NCBI RefSeq assembly: GCF_000800255.1
Contig: NZ_CP009747.1
Location: 3,534,001-3,598,000, forward strand
Source: Pseudomonas parafulva
GTDB lineage: Bacteria; Pseudomonadota; Gammaproteobacteria; Pseudomonadales; Pseudomonadaceae
Direction: 5' to 3'
DNA: 64,000 nucleotides
Below the pieces are notes generated by a model that worked only from the letters and a program-made list of their open reading frames with translations, was not told where the DNA came from and ran no database searches. The translations under genes were made by a program, and so were the position numbers. Positions 17,393-26,717 of this stretch are shown in pieces. Positions within the stretch are counted from its first letter, which is position 1. Each line of letters begins with the position of its first letter.

Positions 17393-18493
17393 TCAGCGCC
17401 GGTCCAGCTCGGGAATCTCGATCACCTCGTCCTTGGCTTCATCGTCGAGCTCGCGCAGCACGCGGTAGATATGCGCCACAGCCTGGAGGGTCTCGCGGGG
17501 GATGAATGCGCCGACGTCCTCACGGTAGATCGTGCGCGCCAGCCAGATGCACTGGATCACCGGCACCCGCGCCGCCTTGGCCCGCTCGATCAACGCCCGG
17601 GCTTCGGCGTCCACGCCCTTGACGATGAGCTGCGGCAGCGCCGCGTCCTCGGGTCGGTAGCGCAGGGCGACGGCGAAGTGGGTGGGGTTGACCACCAGCA
17701 TGTCGGCCTCTTCCACCGGCTTGGCCTCAGGCTCGGCGGATTGTGCGACCAACTGCCGGGCCAGGTTGCGGCGGTGCATCTTGACGTGCGGGTCACCCTC
17801 CATTTCCTTGAACTCCTTGCGCACCTCCTCCTCGCTCATGCGCAGGCGCTTGGCGAAGAAGTACTTCTGCAGGCCGAAGTCGACGATGGCCAACACCAGT
17901 AACACCGCCAGGCAGGTGTGCATGATGTGCCGGAACAGGCTGGCCAGGCCGCGCCAGTAGGTAGGCAGGTCGCTGTTGACCAGGCTGACCAGCGCCCCGA
18001 GCGCCGGCAGCGTGACCAGGTACAGCACGGCAGCGATGAACACCGCCTTGACCAGCCCCATGAACAGGTTGATCAGCGCTTGCCCGGAAAACATCTGCTG
18101 CGCCTGGTTCACCGGGTTCAGGCGATTCGGGTCTGGCCGCAGGGCCTCGGGGGAAAACAGGAAACCGAACTGTATCCAGCCCGCCACCAGGCGCGTGGCG
18201 ATCGCCAGGCCCACGGTCATCAGGGTGAAGCTGAGCAGCACGCCGCCGGCATGGGCGAGGGTTTCTTCCAGGGCGCGGGTGAAGTTCACCGCCAGGCGGT
18301 GCAGCGGGAAGGCCACCAGGTCTTGCAGCGTCTGCAGGCTGTCCTCGGCCAGGGTCAACGCCACTTCGGTGATCACCGCCAGCACCATCAGGCTGCTCAG
18401 GTCCTGGCTCTGGCCGACCTGGCCTTTGTTGCGGGCGTCGCGAATCTTCTTCGGTGTCGCGCTCTTGGTCTTTTCGCCGCTGTCTTCGCTCAT
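17393..18493 (-). CDS. hrcU: T3SS export apparatus switch protein HrcU (SctU/FlhB family)
   Basis: A 366-aa protein with a basic N-terminal start (MSEDSGEKTKSATPKK), four transmembrane segments within about residues 30-215, and a cytoplasmic domain. The autocleavage motif NPTH is at 269-272. Cleavage there lets the protein, with HrpP, switch the machine from early to late substrates. It is the last gene of the hrpJ operon, separated from hrcT by 15 bp. Confidence 0.96.
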   Translation of the reverse strand: MSEDSGEKTKSATPKKIRDARNKGQVGQSQDLSSLMVLAVITEVALTLAEDSLQTLQDLVAFPLHRLAVNFTRALEETLAHAGGVLLSFTLMTVGLAIATRLVAGWIQFGFLFSPEALRPDPNRLNPVNQAQQMFSGQALINLFMGLVKAVFIAAVLYLVTLPALGALVSLVNSDLPTYWRGLASLFRHIMHTCLAVLLVLAIVDFGLQKYFFAKRLRMSEEEVRKEFKEMEGDPHVKMHRRNLARQLVAQSAEPEAKPVEEADMLVVNPTHFAVALRYRPEDAALPQLIVKGVDAEARALIERAKAARVPVIQCIWLARTIYREDVGAFIPRETLQAVAHIYRVLRELDDEAKDEVIEIPELDRR

Positions 18494-18508
18494 GGGTCAG
18501 TCCTGGGT

Positions 18509-19306
18509 TCAGGGCGCCTGCAACAGCAGGTCGAGCAGATGCCGCACTTCGCCATAGCGCAGCAGCCGGCCTGTCATCGCGTCCCACAACGTGGGCAGGT
18601 AGAACAGCAGAAAACCCAGGCCGATCAGGCTCTTGGCCGGCATGGCCAGGATGAACACCTGCAGTTGCGGGCTGTACAGGCTCAACAGCGCCAAGCTGGC
18701 TTCCACCAGCAACAGCAGGCCAATGAACGGCGCGGCATAGAGCAGCATGTGCATGAACATCTCACCGAGCAGGCCGAGAAACACGCCGAAGCCCTCGGCA
18801 CCGGGCAGCGGAAACCAGGTGGTGGGCGACCAGACCAGGTAGCTGTCCCAGATCACCTGGGTCAAGGTGCCGATGCCCAGGGTGGCGACCAGCAGCAGGA
18901 TGGTCATCTGCTTGAACAGGTGGCCCAGGGGCGTGGTGTCGGTGCCCAGCGACGGGTTCAACTGCCCGCCGATCAACGCCCCGCGCTGGTTGTCGAGCAA
19001 GGCGCCGACCGACTCGTACAGCCAGAACGGCATCGCCAGCAGCACCCCGAGCAACAACCCCAGGATCAGTTCCTTGAGCATCAGGCCGCCGAGGGTCAGC
19101 CAGTTGACCTGGGCGTCGAGCAGCGCCTGGCGAATGCCGGGGGCGGGCAACATGGCCAGGGCGAAGACGATGGCATGGCGCGGCAGGCCACGCAGGTGCT
19201 GAAAGCAGAACACCGGCACCAGATACGCCACCGGGTAGATGCGCGCCATGCCCAGCGCCACCGACAGCAGCAGATCGAAATAAGGCAGCAATGCCGAGTT
19301 CGCCAT
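18509..19306 (-). CDS. hrcT: T3SS export apparatus protein HrcT (SctT/FliR family)
   Basis: A 265-aa polytopic membrane protein, normal length, with at least six hydrophobic segments and the family pattern MARIYPVAYLVPVF near the start and LNPSLGTDTTPLG in the middle. It belongs to the inner-membrane entry portal formed with HrcR and HrcS. Its first base overlaps the last base of the hrcS stop. Confidence 0.95.
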   Translation of the reverse strand: MANSALLPYFDLLLSVALGMARIYPVAYLVPVFCFQHLRGLPRHAIVFALAMLPAPGIRQALLDAQVNWLTLGGLMLKELILGLLLGVLLAMPFWLYESVGALLDNQRGALIGGQLNPSLGTDTTPLGHLFKQMTILLLVATLGIGTLTQVIWDSYLVWSPTTWFPLPGAEGFGVFLGLLGEMFMHMLLYAAPFIGLLLLVEASLALLSLYSPQLQVFILAMPAKSLIGLGFLLFYLPTLWDAMTGRLLRYGEVRHLLDLLLQAP

Positions 19307-19560
19307 CAGGTGTTGGCCATCATTTCAAAGGCCCGGCGCAGCAAGCCGAGCAGTTCCCCGCCGACCCAGCGGCCGGTGACCAGCAGGGTCAGCCCCACCG
19401 CCACCAGCTTGATGCCGAACGGCAGGGTCTGGTCCTGGATCTGCATCAGGGCCTGCACCAGCGAGGTCAGCACCCCCACCAGCACCGCCACGATCAACGG
19501 CGGCGCCGAGAGCAGAACTACCAGCAACATGCCTTCCTTGAACAGCGTCATCGCGTCCAT
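19306..19560 (-). CDS. hrcS: T3SS export apparatus protein HrcS (SctS/FliQ family)
   Basis: An 84-aa protein with two transmembrane hairpin helices (about 11-37 and 48-68) joined by the conserved QIQDQTLPFGIKL loop. It is part of the helical export gate with HrcR and HrcT. Located between those two genes with minimal spacing. Confidence 0.95.
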   Translation of the reverse strand: MDAMTLFKEGMLLVVLLSAPPLIVAVLVGVLTSLVQALMQIQDQTLPFGIKLVAVGLTLLVTGRWVGGELLGLLRRAFEMMANT

Positions 19561-19569
19561 CGCCGGGCC

Positions 19570-20223
19570 TCAGAGGTAGGAATAGAAAAGGCTGTCCAGT
19601 AACTGCGTCCAACCCTGGGCAAGCACGAAGATCAGCAGCTTGAGCGGCAACGAGATGGTCATCGGCGCCACCATCTGCATGCCCAGCGCCAGCAGCAGGT
19701 TGGAGACGATCAGGTCGATGACGATGAACGGGATATAGATGAGAAAGCCCATCTGAAAGCCCGCCTCCAGCTCCGACAGCATGAACGCCGGGATCAGCAG
19801 CATCAGGTCGTCGCGACTGGCCTGCTCGGCGCGCTCCTTGGGCCACATGCGCTGGGTGTTCTCCAGCAGGTGGGTGAGGATGTCCGGGTTGGTGTTGCGC
19901 GACATGAAGGCTTGCAGCGGCTTGAGTGCGTTCAGGGCCGATTCCTGCAACGCCTCGCTGTGGCTGAAGTCCAGCGGCCGCTCCTTGAGCGCTTCGGCCA
20001 CGTTGTGGCCGACCGGCGCCATGATGAACAGCGTCGCGGCCAGGGCGATGGCGTACAACGCCATGTTCGGTGGCACCTGCTGCACGCCGATAGCGTTACG
20101 GGCGATGGTCAGCACGATGGCGATCTTGAGGAACGCGCTGCAGATGATCAGCAGCAGCGGCACCAGGGAAATGCCGCCGATGAACAGCGCCAGCAGGAAG
20201 GGGTCGACCCCCTGGAAGCTCAT
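19570..20223 (-). CDS. hrcR: T3SS export apparatus protein HrcR (SctR/FliP family)
   Basis: A 217-aa protein beginning [17 protein letters not shown]. Family blocks are clear: [32 protein letters not shown] and, near the C-terminus, [20 protein letters not shown]. Four transmembrane segments are expected. Five copies form the core of the export gate. The start overlaps the hrcQ stop by 4 bp. Confidence 0.96.
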   Translation of the reverse strand: MSFQGVDPFLLALFIGGISLVPLLLIICSAFLKIAIVLTIARNAIGVQQVPPNMALYAIALAATLFIMAPVGHNVAEALKERPLDFSHSEALQESALNALKPLQAFMSRNTNPDILTHLLENTQRMWPKERAEQASRDDLMLLIPAFMLSELEAGFQMGFLIYIPFIVIDLIVSNLLLALGMQMVAPMTISLPLKLLIFVLAQGWTQLLDSLFYSYL

Positions 20224-20621
20224 CCAGCCACATCCATGCGCACGATCTGCAGGCCCAGGCGGCCGTCGATCTGCACCAGCTCGCCCTGGGCCAGCGGCTG
20301 TTCGCCATGGAACAGGGTGGCTGCCCCCGCCGCCACGCCGTGTACCTGCAGCACGGCGCCGGGGGCCAGGTTGCGCAGTTCGCCCAAGGTCAGGTTCAGG
20401 TGACCGCAACGCACCGTCAGCGCCAGCGGCAGCGCGTCGAAACGGTCCGGGTGCTCGGCCCCAGCCTGCTGTTCAGTTGCTGAGGCTTGGACGTCGTCAG
20501 CGCTGTCGGTCTGGGCCAGGCTGGCCGGGTCGAAGGCCCCAGCGTCCTGCTCGTCTGCGCCGTAGTGGGCGGTGTCGTCCCAGTCGGGCGTCAGAATATC
20601 GGTGTCGGGGATGTCGTTCAT
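20220..20621 (-). CDS. Probable internal translation product HrcQb within hrcQ
   Basis: In-frame ATG at codon 238 of hrcQ ([16 protein letters not shown]), preceded on the minus strand by GAGGAG with a 6-nt gap, a near-ideal Shine-Dalgarno. The product would be 133 aa with an acidic N-terminal linker plus the FliN-like domain, close to HrcQb of P. syringae. YscQ and SpaO are known to make such short forms, which join the long form in the platform. Whether it is translated here is untested. Confidence 0.62.
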   Translation of the reverse strand: MNDIPDTDILTPDWDDTAHYGADEQDAGAFDPASLAQTDSADDVQASATEQQAGAEHPDRFDALPLALTVRCGHLNLTLGELRNLAPGAVLQVHGVAAGAATLFHGEQPLAQGELVQIDGRLGLQIVRMDVAG

Positions 20622-21332
20622 CTCGGTCTCCTCAAGCGCGAGTACGGTCAGGTGCAACGGCGTGGGGTGCTGCTGCGCCTGCACCTGCAAGCAATGCCGG
20701 CCCAGGCGAACCTGGCCGTGGCCGGCTGAATCGAACAGGGCGGTCTCGGGAATCACCACGTCGCCGGGACGCAGGGCGGCGAGCTGATCGCTGGGCAACC
20801 TCAGGTGCCCGAGCAACAGCGGCACGCGCACCACGAAACCTTCGCTCCAGGGCGTGGCCTGGCGCTGCCAGGGGGCGGCGTCGAGCAGGCCCAGCAGGGT
20901 CTGCCCAGGCAGCCGCAGATGACTGGCGACGCGCGCATCGCCAACGCGCACGTCGAGGCGACAGGCAATGCCCTCGACCTCGCTCGCGGCCAAGGGCTTG
21001 AGAAACCCGAAGGCCTCGCGCAACGGCGCGCTCAGCACCTGATGGAACAGCGACCAGAACCAGTCGTCAGCCGGCCCCGGCTCGGCGGGCACCACCACCG
21101 GGCACTCACCGAACAGGCTCAGCACCGGGCCGGGCTCGCCCAGGGCGAAGGCCCCGTGGGCACAGGCGAACACCGCAGGCGCTGCGCCGCTGGGACCGTT
21201 GCCCAAGGTCAGCGTCAACGCCCCCGCCTCTCCCGCCACCTCGAACGGCAACTCGACGCCCGCCCCCAGCCGCTGCCGGGCGGCGGCCTCATCAGCGCTG
21301 ACCGATGGCAGCGACAGTGCACAGGCACGCAT
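20220..21332 (-). CDS. hrcQ: T3SS sorting-platform (C-ring) protein HrcQ, unsplit
   Basis: A 370-aa protein from the ATG at 21332 ([16 protein letters not shown]). The C-terminal ~80 residues are a SpoA/FliN-type domain ([21 protein letters not shown] ... [10 protein letters not shown]). An additional SpoA-like region lies near residues 160-235. In P. syringae this protein is encoded as two genes, hrcQa and hrcQb; here it is a single frame, as in Yersinia YscQ. An internal start at 20621 with a strong ribosome-binding site probably also yields the C-terminal piece. It builds the cytoplasmic platform with HrpD and HrpE. Confidence 0.92.
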   Translation of the reverse strand: MRACALSLPSVSADEAAARQRLGAGVELPFEVAGEAGALTLTLGNGPSGAAPAVFACAHGAFALGEPGPVLSLFGECPVVVPAEPGPADDWFWSLFHQVLSAPLREAFGFLKPLAASEVEGIACRLDVRVGDARVASHLRLPGQTLLGLLDAAPWQRQATPWSEGFVVRVPLLLGHLRLPSDQLAALRPGDVVIPETALFDSAGHGQVRLGRHCLQVQAQQHPTPLHLTVLALEETEMNDIPDTDILTPDWDDTAHYGADEQDAGAFDPASLAQTDSADDVQASATEQQAGAEHPDRFDALPLALTVRCGHLNLTLGELRNLAPGAVLQVHGVAAGAATLFHGEQPLAQGELVQIDGRLGLQIVRMDVAG

Positions 21333-21333
21333 G

Positions 21334-21897
21334 TCAGTAATCCTCTTCAACGCGTGCCACCTGCACGCTGATCGGTTGGCCCAGGCTCTGCGCCAAGGCG
21401 TCTTCGAGGTGGCCACGGCGGCTCGCCAGGCGCGCCTGTACCGCCTCGTTCTCGCCGCTCAGGCCGATGTCCCAGCCGGGCCCGGCCTCCTGCCGACGTG
21501 CCAGCACCTTGATCCGCCCCAACTGCGGCAGGTGCAGCAGCAGGTCCAGGTGCAGGTCTTGGGTAGCGCGCAAGCGCGGCGTGAGCTGATCGACGAACGC
21601 TTCCACCTCGCTGCCCTCCAGGCCCGTCGAGGCCGACAGCGAATCCGCCCCGGCGGTGTCCTGGTGCAGACCGCCGTCCACCGCCTCGACCCATTGGCGG
21701 AACCAGTAGCCATCGCTGCGAGCGATCGACGCCTCAGGGTCGCGCTCGGCGCCGGGGGTGGTGTCGCGCGAAGTCGAGCGCGCCACCCGGCTCGCCTGGG
21801 CCGGCGCCGGTTCGGCGCCGCGCAACGGCGGGCGACCCAGTGCCGGTGGCGGCTCACGCCGAGGCAGCGGTGCATGATTCACGGAACGTTCATTCAT
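21334..21897 (-). CDS. hrpP: T3SS needle/pilus length-control and specificity-switch protein HrpP (SctP)
   Basis: A 187-aa protein. The N-terminal ~60 residues are Pro/Arg/Ala-rich and probably disordered. The C-terminal ~110 residues form the conserved switch domain (FVDQLTPRLRATQDLHLDLLLHLPQLGRIKVLARR), similar to the type III secretion substrate specificity switch domain of SctP/FliK. It should contact the cytoplasmic domain of HrcU. It overlaps hrpO by 8 bp and ends one codon from the hrcQ start. Confidence 0.85.
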   Translation of the reverse strand: MNERSVNHAPLPRREPPPALGRPPLRGAEPAPAQASRVARSTSRDTTPGAERDPEASIARSDGYWFRQWVEAVDGGLHQDTAGADSLSASTGLEGSEVEAFVDQLTPRLRATQDLHLDLLLHLPQLGRIKVLARRQEAGPGWDIGLSGENEAVQARLASRRGHLEDALAQSLGQPISVQVARVEEDY

Positions 21898-22309
21898 CGC
21901 CGGTCTCCTGCCCCAGGCGCGCCATCAGTGCCTTGAGCTTTTCCAGGTCGCGACGCCGTCCACTCAGGCGTTGCTGCGCCGCGTCGGTGTCCTGGGCCTG
22001 ACGTGCCTGGGCAGCCTCCAGTGCCTGCACGCGTTGGGCGTGTTCGGCCAGCTCGCCGATCAGGCGGCGCTCCTGGGTGCTCCAGGCGTTCAACTCGACC
22101 ACGCTCAGCGCGCGGCCGCGATGCGCGTCGCCCAAGGCCGCGCGCTCGGCCATCTGGCGCTCACGGGCGGTCTGCAAGTGCGCGCGGGCAGCGGCGGTTT
22201 CGGCTTCGCATTCGCGCAGCCGCTCACGGGCCTGGTGCCAGGCCCGCTCGGCCTGGCCTTCGCGGTGACGACGCACCGGCACCAGGGCTTGCACGTCAGC
22301 CCGGCACAT
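21890..22309 (-). CDS. hrpO: T3SS stalk protein HrpO (SctO)
   Basis: A 139-aa, almost entirely coiled-coil protein rich in Arg, Ala, Glu and Gln, without hydrophobic segments, matching SctO/FliJ. This protein inserts into the ATPase ring and links it to the export gate protein HrcV. It lies between hrcN (14-bp overlap) and hrpP, the standard location. Confidence 0.85.
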   Translation of the reverse strand: MCRADVQALVPVRRHREGQAERAWHQARERLRECEAETAAARAHLQTARERQMAERAALGDAHRGRALSVVELNAWSTQERRLIGELAEHAQRVQALEAAQARQAQDTDAAQQRLSGRRRDLEKLKALMARLGQETGDE

Positions 22310-23654
22310 AGGCGGTCAACTGCTGCAGGTGCGCAAGGGTCGAGGGCAGCGGCTCCGGCTCGCGCAGGTCTTGGCGCAGAAAGCCGTCCAACGCGGCGCG
22401 CGACTCCACGGCCAGGTCGGTCAGCGGGTCGGCACCGGCCTGGTACTCGCCCAGGCGCAGCATCAGCTCGATCTGGTCGTAGGCCGACAGCAACCGCCGC
22501 AGGTTGACGCCGGCCCGCAGGTGTTCGCCGTCGGCCACGTTGACCAGGGTGCGCGACAGGCTCGCCAGCACGTCGATGGCCGGGTAGTGACCGCGCTCGG
22601 CGAGCGTGCGCGAGAGCACGATGTGGCCGTCGAGCAAGGAGCGCACCTCGTCGGCCACCGGATCGTTCATCGAGTCCTGCTCGATCAGCACGGTGTACAG
22701 CGCGGTGATGGCGCCGTCGTTGCTCAACCCGGCCCGTTCCACCAGACGCGGCAGCAGGCTGTAGACCGACGGTGGCAGGCCGCCGCGGCCTAGCGGCTCA
22801 CCGGCGGCCAGGCCGATTTCACGCTGCGCACGGGCGAACCGCGTCAGCGAATCGATCAGCAGCAGCACGCGCCGGCCTTGGGCACGAAAGCCCTCGGCCA
22901 ACGCCGTCGCCGTGAACGCAGCGCGGGCGCGCTCCATGCTGGAGCGGTCGGAGGTGGCACAGACCAGCACCGCGCGGGCACGCAGTTCGTCGTCGAGTTC
23001 GTGATCGAGGAATTCGCGCAGCTCGCGCCCGCGCTCGCCGATCAGGCCGAACACGATGACGTCGCACTCGACATTGCGGGCGATCTCGGCCAGCAGCGTG
23101 GTCTTGCCGCAACCGGCACCAGCGAACAAACCCACGCGCTGGCCTTCGCCGAGGGTGAGCGGTCCGTCGATCGCCCTAACGCCGGTGGTCAGCGCGTGCT
23201 GGATGCGCGGCCGAGCGGTGGGCGCAGGCGCTTCGCCGATCACCACCGAGGCGTGCAGCACCGACGCATCGGCGAACGCCCCGACACCGCCGTCGAGCAG
23301 TGGCCGGCCAAAGCCATCGAGCACCTGGCCCAGCAACTGCGGCCCCACCTGCACCCGGTGCGGCATGCCCAGCGGCTGCACCGCCGCGCCAACGCGCACG
23401 CCTTCCAGGCCACCGAGCGCACTGAGCAAGGCGTCGTGCTGGTCGAAGCCAACGATCTCGGCCAGCAGCGGCTCACGAGCATCGCGCTCGACCTGGCACA
23501 GATCGCCGATCTGCGCCTGGGGCAGGCGGCATTGCAGCAGGATGCCGTTGACCCGTTGCACCCGTCCGCGCACCGCCACCGGCGAAAAGCGCTGCAGGCG
23601 TGCGTACTGGTCCGTTTCCCAGGCCTGCAGACGGGCCGCTGCGGCGTGTGTCAT
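22296..23654 (-). CDS. hrcN: T3SS ATPase HrcN (SctN)
   Basis: A 452-aa F1-like hexameric ATPase. Walker A GAGCGKTT lies near residue 180 and Walker B LLLIDSLTRFARAQ follows around residue 265. The catalytic-site block AAGEPLGRGGLPPSVYS is also present. It unfolds substrates and strips chaperones at the export gate. The ATG at 23654 shares one base with the hrpQ stop; a GTG one codon earlier is possible. Confidence 0.96.
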   Translation of the reverse strand: MTHAAAARLQAWETDQYARLQRFSPVAVRGRVQRVNGILLQCRLPQAQIGDLCQVERDAREPLLAEIVGFDQHDALLSALGGLEGVRVGAAVQPLGMPHRVQVGPQLLGQVLDGFGRPLLDGGVGAFADASVLHASVVIGEAPAPTARPRIQHALTTGVRAIDGPLTLGEGQRVGLFAGAGCGKTTLLAEIARNVECDVIVFGLIGERGRELREFLDHELDDELRARAVLVCATSDRSSMERARAAFTATALAEGFRAQGRRVLLLIDSLTRFARAQREIGLAAGEPLGRGGLPPSVYSLLPRLVERAGLSNDGAITALYTVLIEQDSMNDPVADEVRSLLDGHIVLSRTLAERGHYPAIDVLASLSRTLVNVADGEHLRAGVNLRRLLSAYDQIELMLRLGEYQAGADPLTDLAVESRAALDGFLRQDLREPEPLPSTLAHLQQLTAYVPG

Positions 23655-24544
23655 CACCAGGTGACCTCGTAGCGCTGGTCGCCTTCGAAGGTCACTTTGT
23701 CGTTGCCGATGGCGGTCAGGCGCAAGCCATCGATCTGGTCACCGAGAAACAGCCGGCGACCGTCGGAGGTGACCACGTGGCCACGCTTGCCACCGACGAT
23801 CTGGGCGATCTGGAACGGCAACTGCGTGAGGTGCTCCTGCACCTTGGCCAGCACCTCGACCGAGGGTTGATAGCGGTCGTTGAAGCGCTGTAACAAGCGC
23901 TCGACCACCGCCAGGCGCTGGCGCGGCAACTCGCCCACCAGCACCAGGCGATCGCCCTGCGACTCGACCCGTACCTGGGTGGCCAGGTCACGCTCCTGGA
24001 GCATGCGCTCCAGTTGCAGACGCACCGTCGCCACGCTGTCCAGCGCCACCTTGCTGCGCGTGAGCGGCGGCGTCGGGCTCGCGGCCACGGGCGGGGTCGG
24101 TTGACTGGTGAAGGCCCAGGCACTGGAGGCCACGGTAATCACCGCCGCCGCGATGGCCAAGCGCCTGGACCACGAGGGCCGCGCCGCCGCTTTCGGGCTG
24201 AGCGCACTGCCCGCCGCCGACGCAGCACTGTCCAGCGCCTCCGGCGGCCACGGCTGGTCGGCCGAGGCGAGGCACAGCCAGATGCCGGCGACGGCGAACG
24301 GCACATCGACCGGCAGCGCCTGCGCCAGCGCCCAAGGTTGGCCCTGGGCGTCGCACACCGCGCCGTCCAGCGGTTCCAGCCGCCACTGCTGATCGCGGCG
24401 TTGCAGGCGCACGTGGCGGGTGCAGATGCCAGGATCGTAGAGCGCCAGATCGGCCTCCTCGGCCGCCCCCACGACCCATTCGTCGCCCACCAGGGGCAAC
24501 GCCGCACCCCGGTGCAGACCACTTAAAACGCGCAGCTCGAACAT
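23654..24544 (-). CDS. hrpQ: T3SS inner-membrane ring protein HrpQ (SctD)
   Basis: A 296-aa protein from the ATG at 24544, preceded by GAGGAA. The N-terminal ~95 residues form a cytoplasmic FHA-like domain (MFELRVLSGLHRGAALPL ... VVGAAEEADLALYD). A transmembrane segment follows at about 130-150 (RRLAIAAAVITVASSAWAF), then a periplasmic ring domain. It makes the outer part of the inner-membrane ring around HrcJ and anchors the sorting platform. Confidence 0.87.
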   Translation of the reverse strand: MFELRVLSGLHRGAALPLVGDEWVVGAAEEADLALYDPGICTRHVRLQRRDQQWRLEPLDGAVCDAQGQPWALAQALPVDVPFAVAGIWLCLASADQPWPPEALDSAASAAGSALSPKAAARPSWSRRLAIAAAVITVASSAWAFTSQPTPPVAASPTPPLTRSKVALDSVATVRLQLERMLQERDLATQVRVESQGDRLVLVGELPRQRLAVVERLLQRFNDRYQPSVEVLAKVQEHLTQLPFQIAQIVGGKRGHVVTSDGRRLFLGDQIDGLRLTAIGNDKVTFEGDQRYEVTW

Positions 24545-24629
24545 GGCCAATTTCCTCACCTGTTATCGGCAGGCCGCCCGCAAGCGCCTGCCTTCGTTGT
24601 ATGCAATGGTCCCGTGACGCGACTGGCCC

Positions 24630-26717
24630 TCAGGCGGCCGCTTCCACCTGCAAGTGATCCTGCTCCAGGTCGAAACGGCCCAGGACGTTGACCTGGGCGT
24701 TGCTGTGCAGCTCGCTGTAGGCGAGCACCGGGACGTGGTTGAATTCGTCGCGCAACAAGTCGCGCAGCGGCGCGCGCAGGTCCTGGGCCACCAGCAGCAC
24801 GGCCACGCGCTTGGCGCGCAGGGGGAAGCCTTCGCGCAGTTGCAGCACCAATGCCCGGGTGTGCCCGCTTTCCAGGGCGAAGAAGGTTTCCGTCTGGGTC
24901 TGGCGCAGCGCCTCGCGCAGCAGCGTTTCGCTTTCCGGGGTCAACAGCCAGGCATGCAGGCCCTCGGCGTCGCGGTACTGGTGATAGATCTGCGACTTCA
25001 GGGCGATGCGGGCGTAGTCGGTCAGGGCGCCGACGTCGCGTTCGTGTTGCCCGTGCTCGATCAGCGACTCGGCGATCAGACGCACCGCCCGCAGCGGCAC
25101 GCCCTCCCCAGCCAGGCGTTGCAGCACGGCGGCGAAGCGCGCCAAGGGCATGGTCCGCTGCAACTCCTGCACCAGCTCTGGCTGGCCCGCTTCGAGCCAG
25201 CTGAGGATCGACTTGCTTTCCTGCAAGCCCAGGAACTGCGGGCCGGTGGCGAACATGGCGCGGCTCATGCGCTCCACCAGCAGTTCGCTGGCCGATACCG
25301 CTTCCACCTGCTCGTGCGCCAGCAGCGGATCGTCGGGCAGCAACCACAGCCACTGCTGCTCGTCGCGCACCTCGCTGCCCACCTGCGCCTGGCGCGGCTC
25401 GAACGGCAGCGGCCCGCGCGCCACGGCCACGCGCTCGCCGAAGGTGGCGCGCAACATCGGCACCTCGTGCACGCAGAAACGACACTCGTCGTCCTCCAGC
25501 AGCGCGCTGTATTCGATCTCGAAGGGCGGCAAGGTCAGGCCGAACCCGGCCACCAGGCCATTGCGTTTCTTGCGCAGGGTCTGGATCGCCTCGTCGGTGG
25601 CCGGGTGCCCCTGCATGGCCACGGAGAACTGCAACAGGTAGGCGCGGGTCGGGTCGAAGCTGCGCAGGTCCTCGGCACCGTTGTCCTCGGGCGCCACCGC
25701 CGTGGGCGCGTCGTCGCCCTGGCGCGCCTGCCGGGCGCGGGCATACAGCTGGACGACCCCGGCGCTGCCGGTGATCAGGGCGATGACGATGAACACCAGC
25801 GTCGGCATGCCGGGCAGCGCAGCGAAGCCCAGCATGCCCACCGAGGCGATCACCCAGGCCTTGGGCTCGGCGGTCAACTGGCTGGCGATCTCCTTGCCGA
25901 TGCTGCTGCCGGCCGGCTGCCCCTCCGGCGACACACGGGTGATGATCATGCCGGCGGTGAGGGAAATCAGCAGTGCAGGAATCTGCGCGATGAGGCCGTC
26001 GCCGATGGTCAGCACCGAATACAGGTGCATCGATTCGGCGGCGCCCATGTCGTGCTGCATCATGCCCACGGAGAAGCCGCCGATCAGGTTGATCACCACG
26101 ATCACCAGGCCGGCGATGGCGTCGCCCTTGACGAACTTCATCGCCCCGTCCATCGCGCCGAACAGCTGGCTTTCCTTGTTCAGCTCTTCGCGGCGGCGAC
26201 GGGCTTCGCTGACATCGATGAGGTTGGCGCGCAGGTCGCTGTCGATGGACATCTGCTTGCCCGGCAACGCGTCCAGGGTAAAACGGGCGGCCACCTCGGC
26301 CACGCGCTCGGAGCCTTTGGTGATGACCAGGAAGTTGACCACGGTGAGGATCAGGAAGATCACCAGGCCCACGGCCAGGTTGCCGCCGACCACGAAGTTG
26401 CCGAACGCCTCGACGATATGCCCGGCGTCGCCCTGGAGCAGGATCAACCGGGTGGTGGCCACAGAGAGCGCCAGACGGAACAAGGTGGTCAGCAGCAGCA
26501 CGGCCGGGAACGAGGAAAAGGCCAGCGGGCGCGGCAGGTACAACGACAGCACGATCAGCAGGCAGGAGATGCAGATGTTGATGGCGATCAGCACGTCGAC
26601 CACCGAGGTGGGCAACGGCAGGATCAGCATGAACACGATGCCCAGCACCACGAATGCACCGGCCACTTCGATGCGCCGCAGCGCCGCGCCCGCAGCGCGG
26701 TTCAACAGGGCGATCAT
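24630..26717 (-). CDS. hrcV: T3SS export gate protein HrcV (SctV/FlhA family)
   Basis: A 695-aa protein, standard length. The N-terminal half has about eight transmembrane segments and the highly conserved FHIPEP-family stretches FPAVLLLTTLFRLALSVATT and KGDAIAGLVIVVINLIGG. The C-terminal ~350 residues form the cytoplasmic nonameric ring that receives chaperone-effector complexes. The ATG overlaps the hrpJ stop by two bases. Confidence 0.97.
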   Translation of the reverse strand: MIALLNRAAGAALRRIEVAGAFVVLGIVFMLILPLPTSVVDVLIAINICISCLLIVLSLYLPRPLAFSSFPAVLLLTTLFRLALSVATTRLILLQGDAGHIVEAFGNFVVGGNLAVGLVIFLILTVVNFLVITKGSERVAEVAARFTLDALPGKQMSIDSDLRANLIDVSEARRRREELNKESQLFGAMDGAMKFVKGDAIAGLVIVVINLIGGFSVGMMQHDMGAAESMHLYSVLTIGDGLIAQIPALLISLTAGMIITRVSPEGQPAGSSIGKEIASQLTAEPKAWVIASVGMLGFAALPGMPTLVFIVIALITGSAGVVQLYARARQARQGDDAPTAVAPEDNGAEDLRSFDPTRAYLLQFSVAMQGHPATDEAIQTLRKKRNGLVAGFGLTLPPFEIEYSALLEDDECRFCVHEVPMLRATFGERVAVARGPLPFEPRQAQVGSEVRDEQQWLWLLPDDPLLAHEQVEAVSASELLVERMSRAMFATGPQFLGLQESKSILSWLEAGQPELVQELQRTMPLARFAAVLQRLAGEGVPLRAVRLIAESLIEHGQHERDVGALTDYARIALKSQIYHQYRDAEGLHAWLLTPESETLLREALRQTQTETFFALESGHTRALVLQLREGFPLRAKRVAVLLVAQDLRAPLRDLLRDEFNHVPVLAYSELHSNAQVNVLGRFDLEQDHLQVEAAA

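Noticed and set aside
17918..19579. 553-codon open frame antisense to hrcU, hrcT and hrcS
   Set aside because: Gln/His-rich shadow frame of three recognisable membrane proteins.
24370..24400. GGAACC on the minus strand inside hrpQ as an internal promoter
   Set aside because: No CCAC element at the right spacing.
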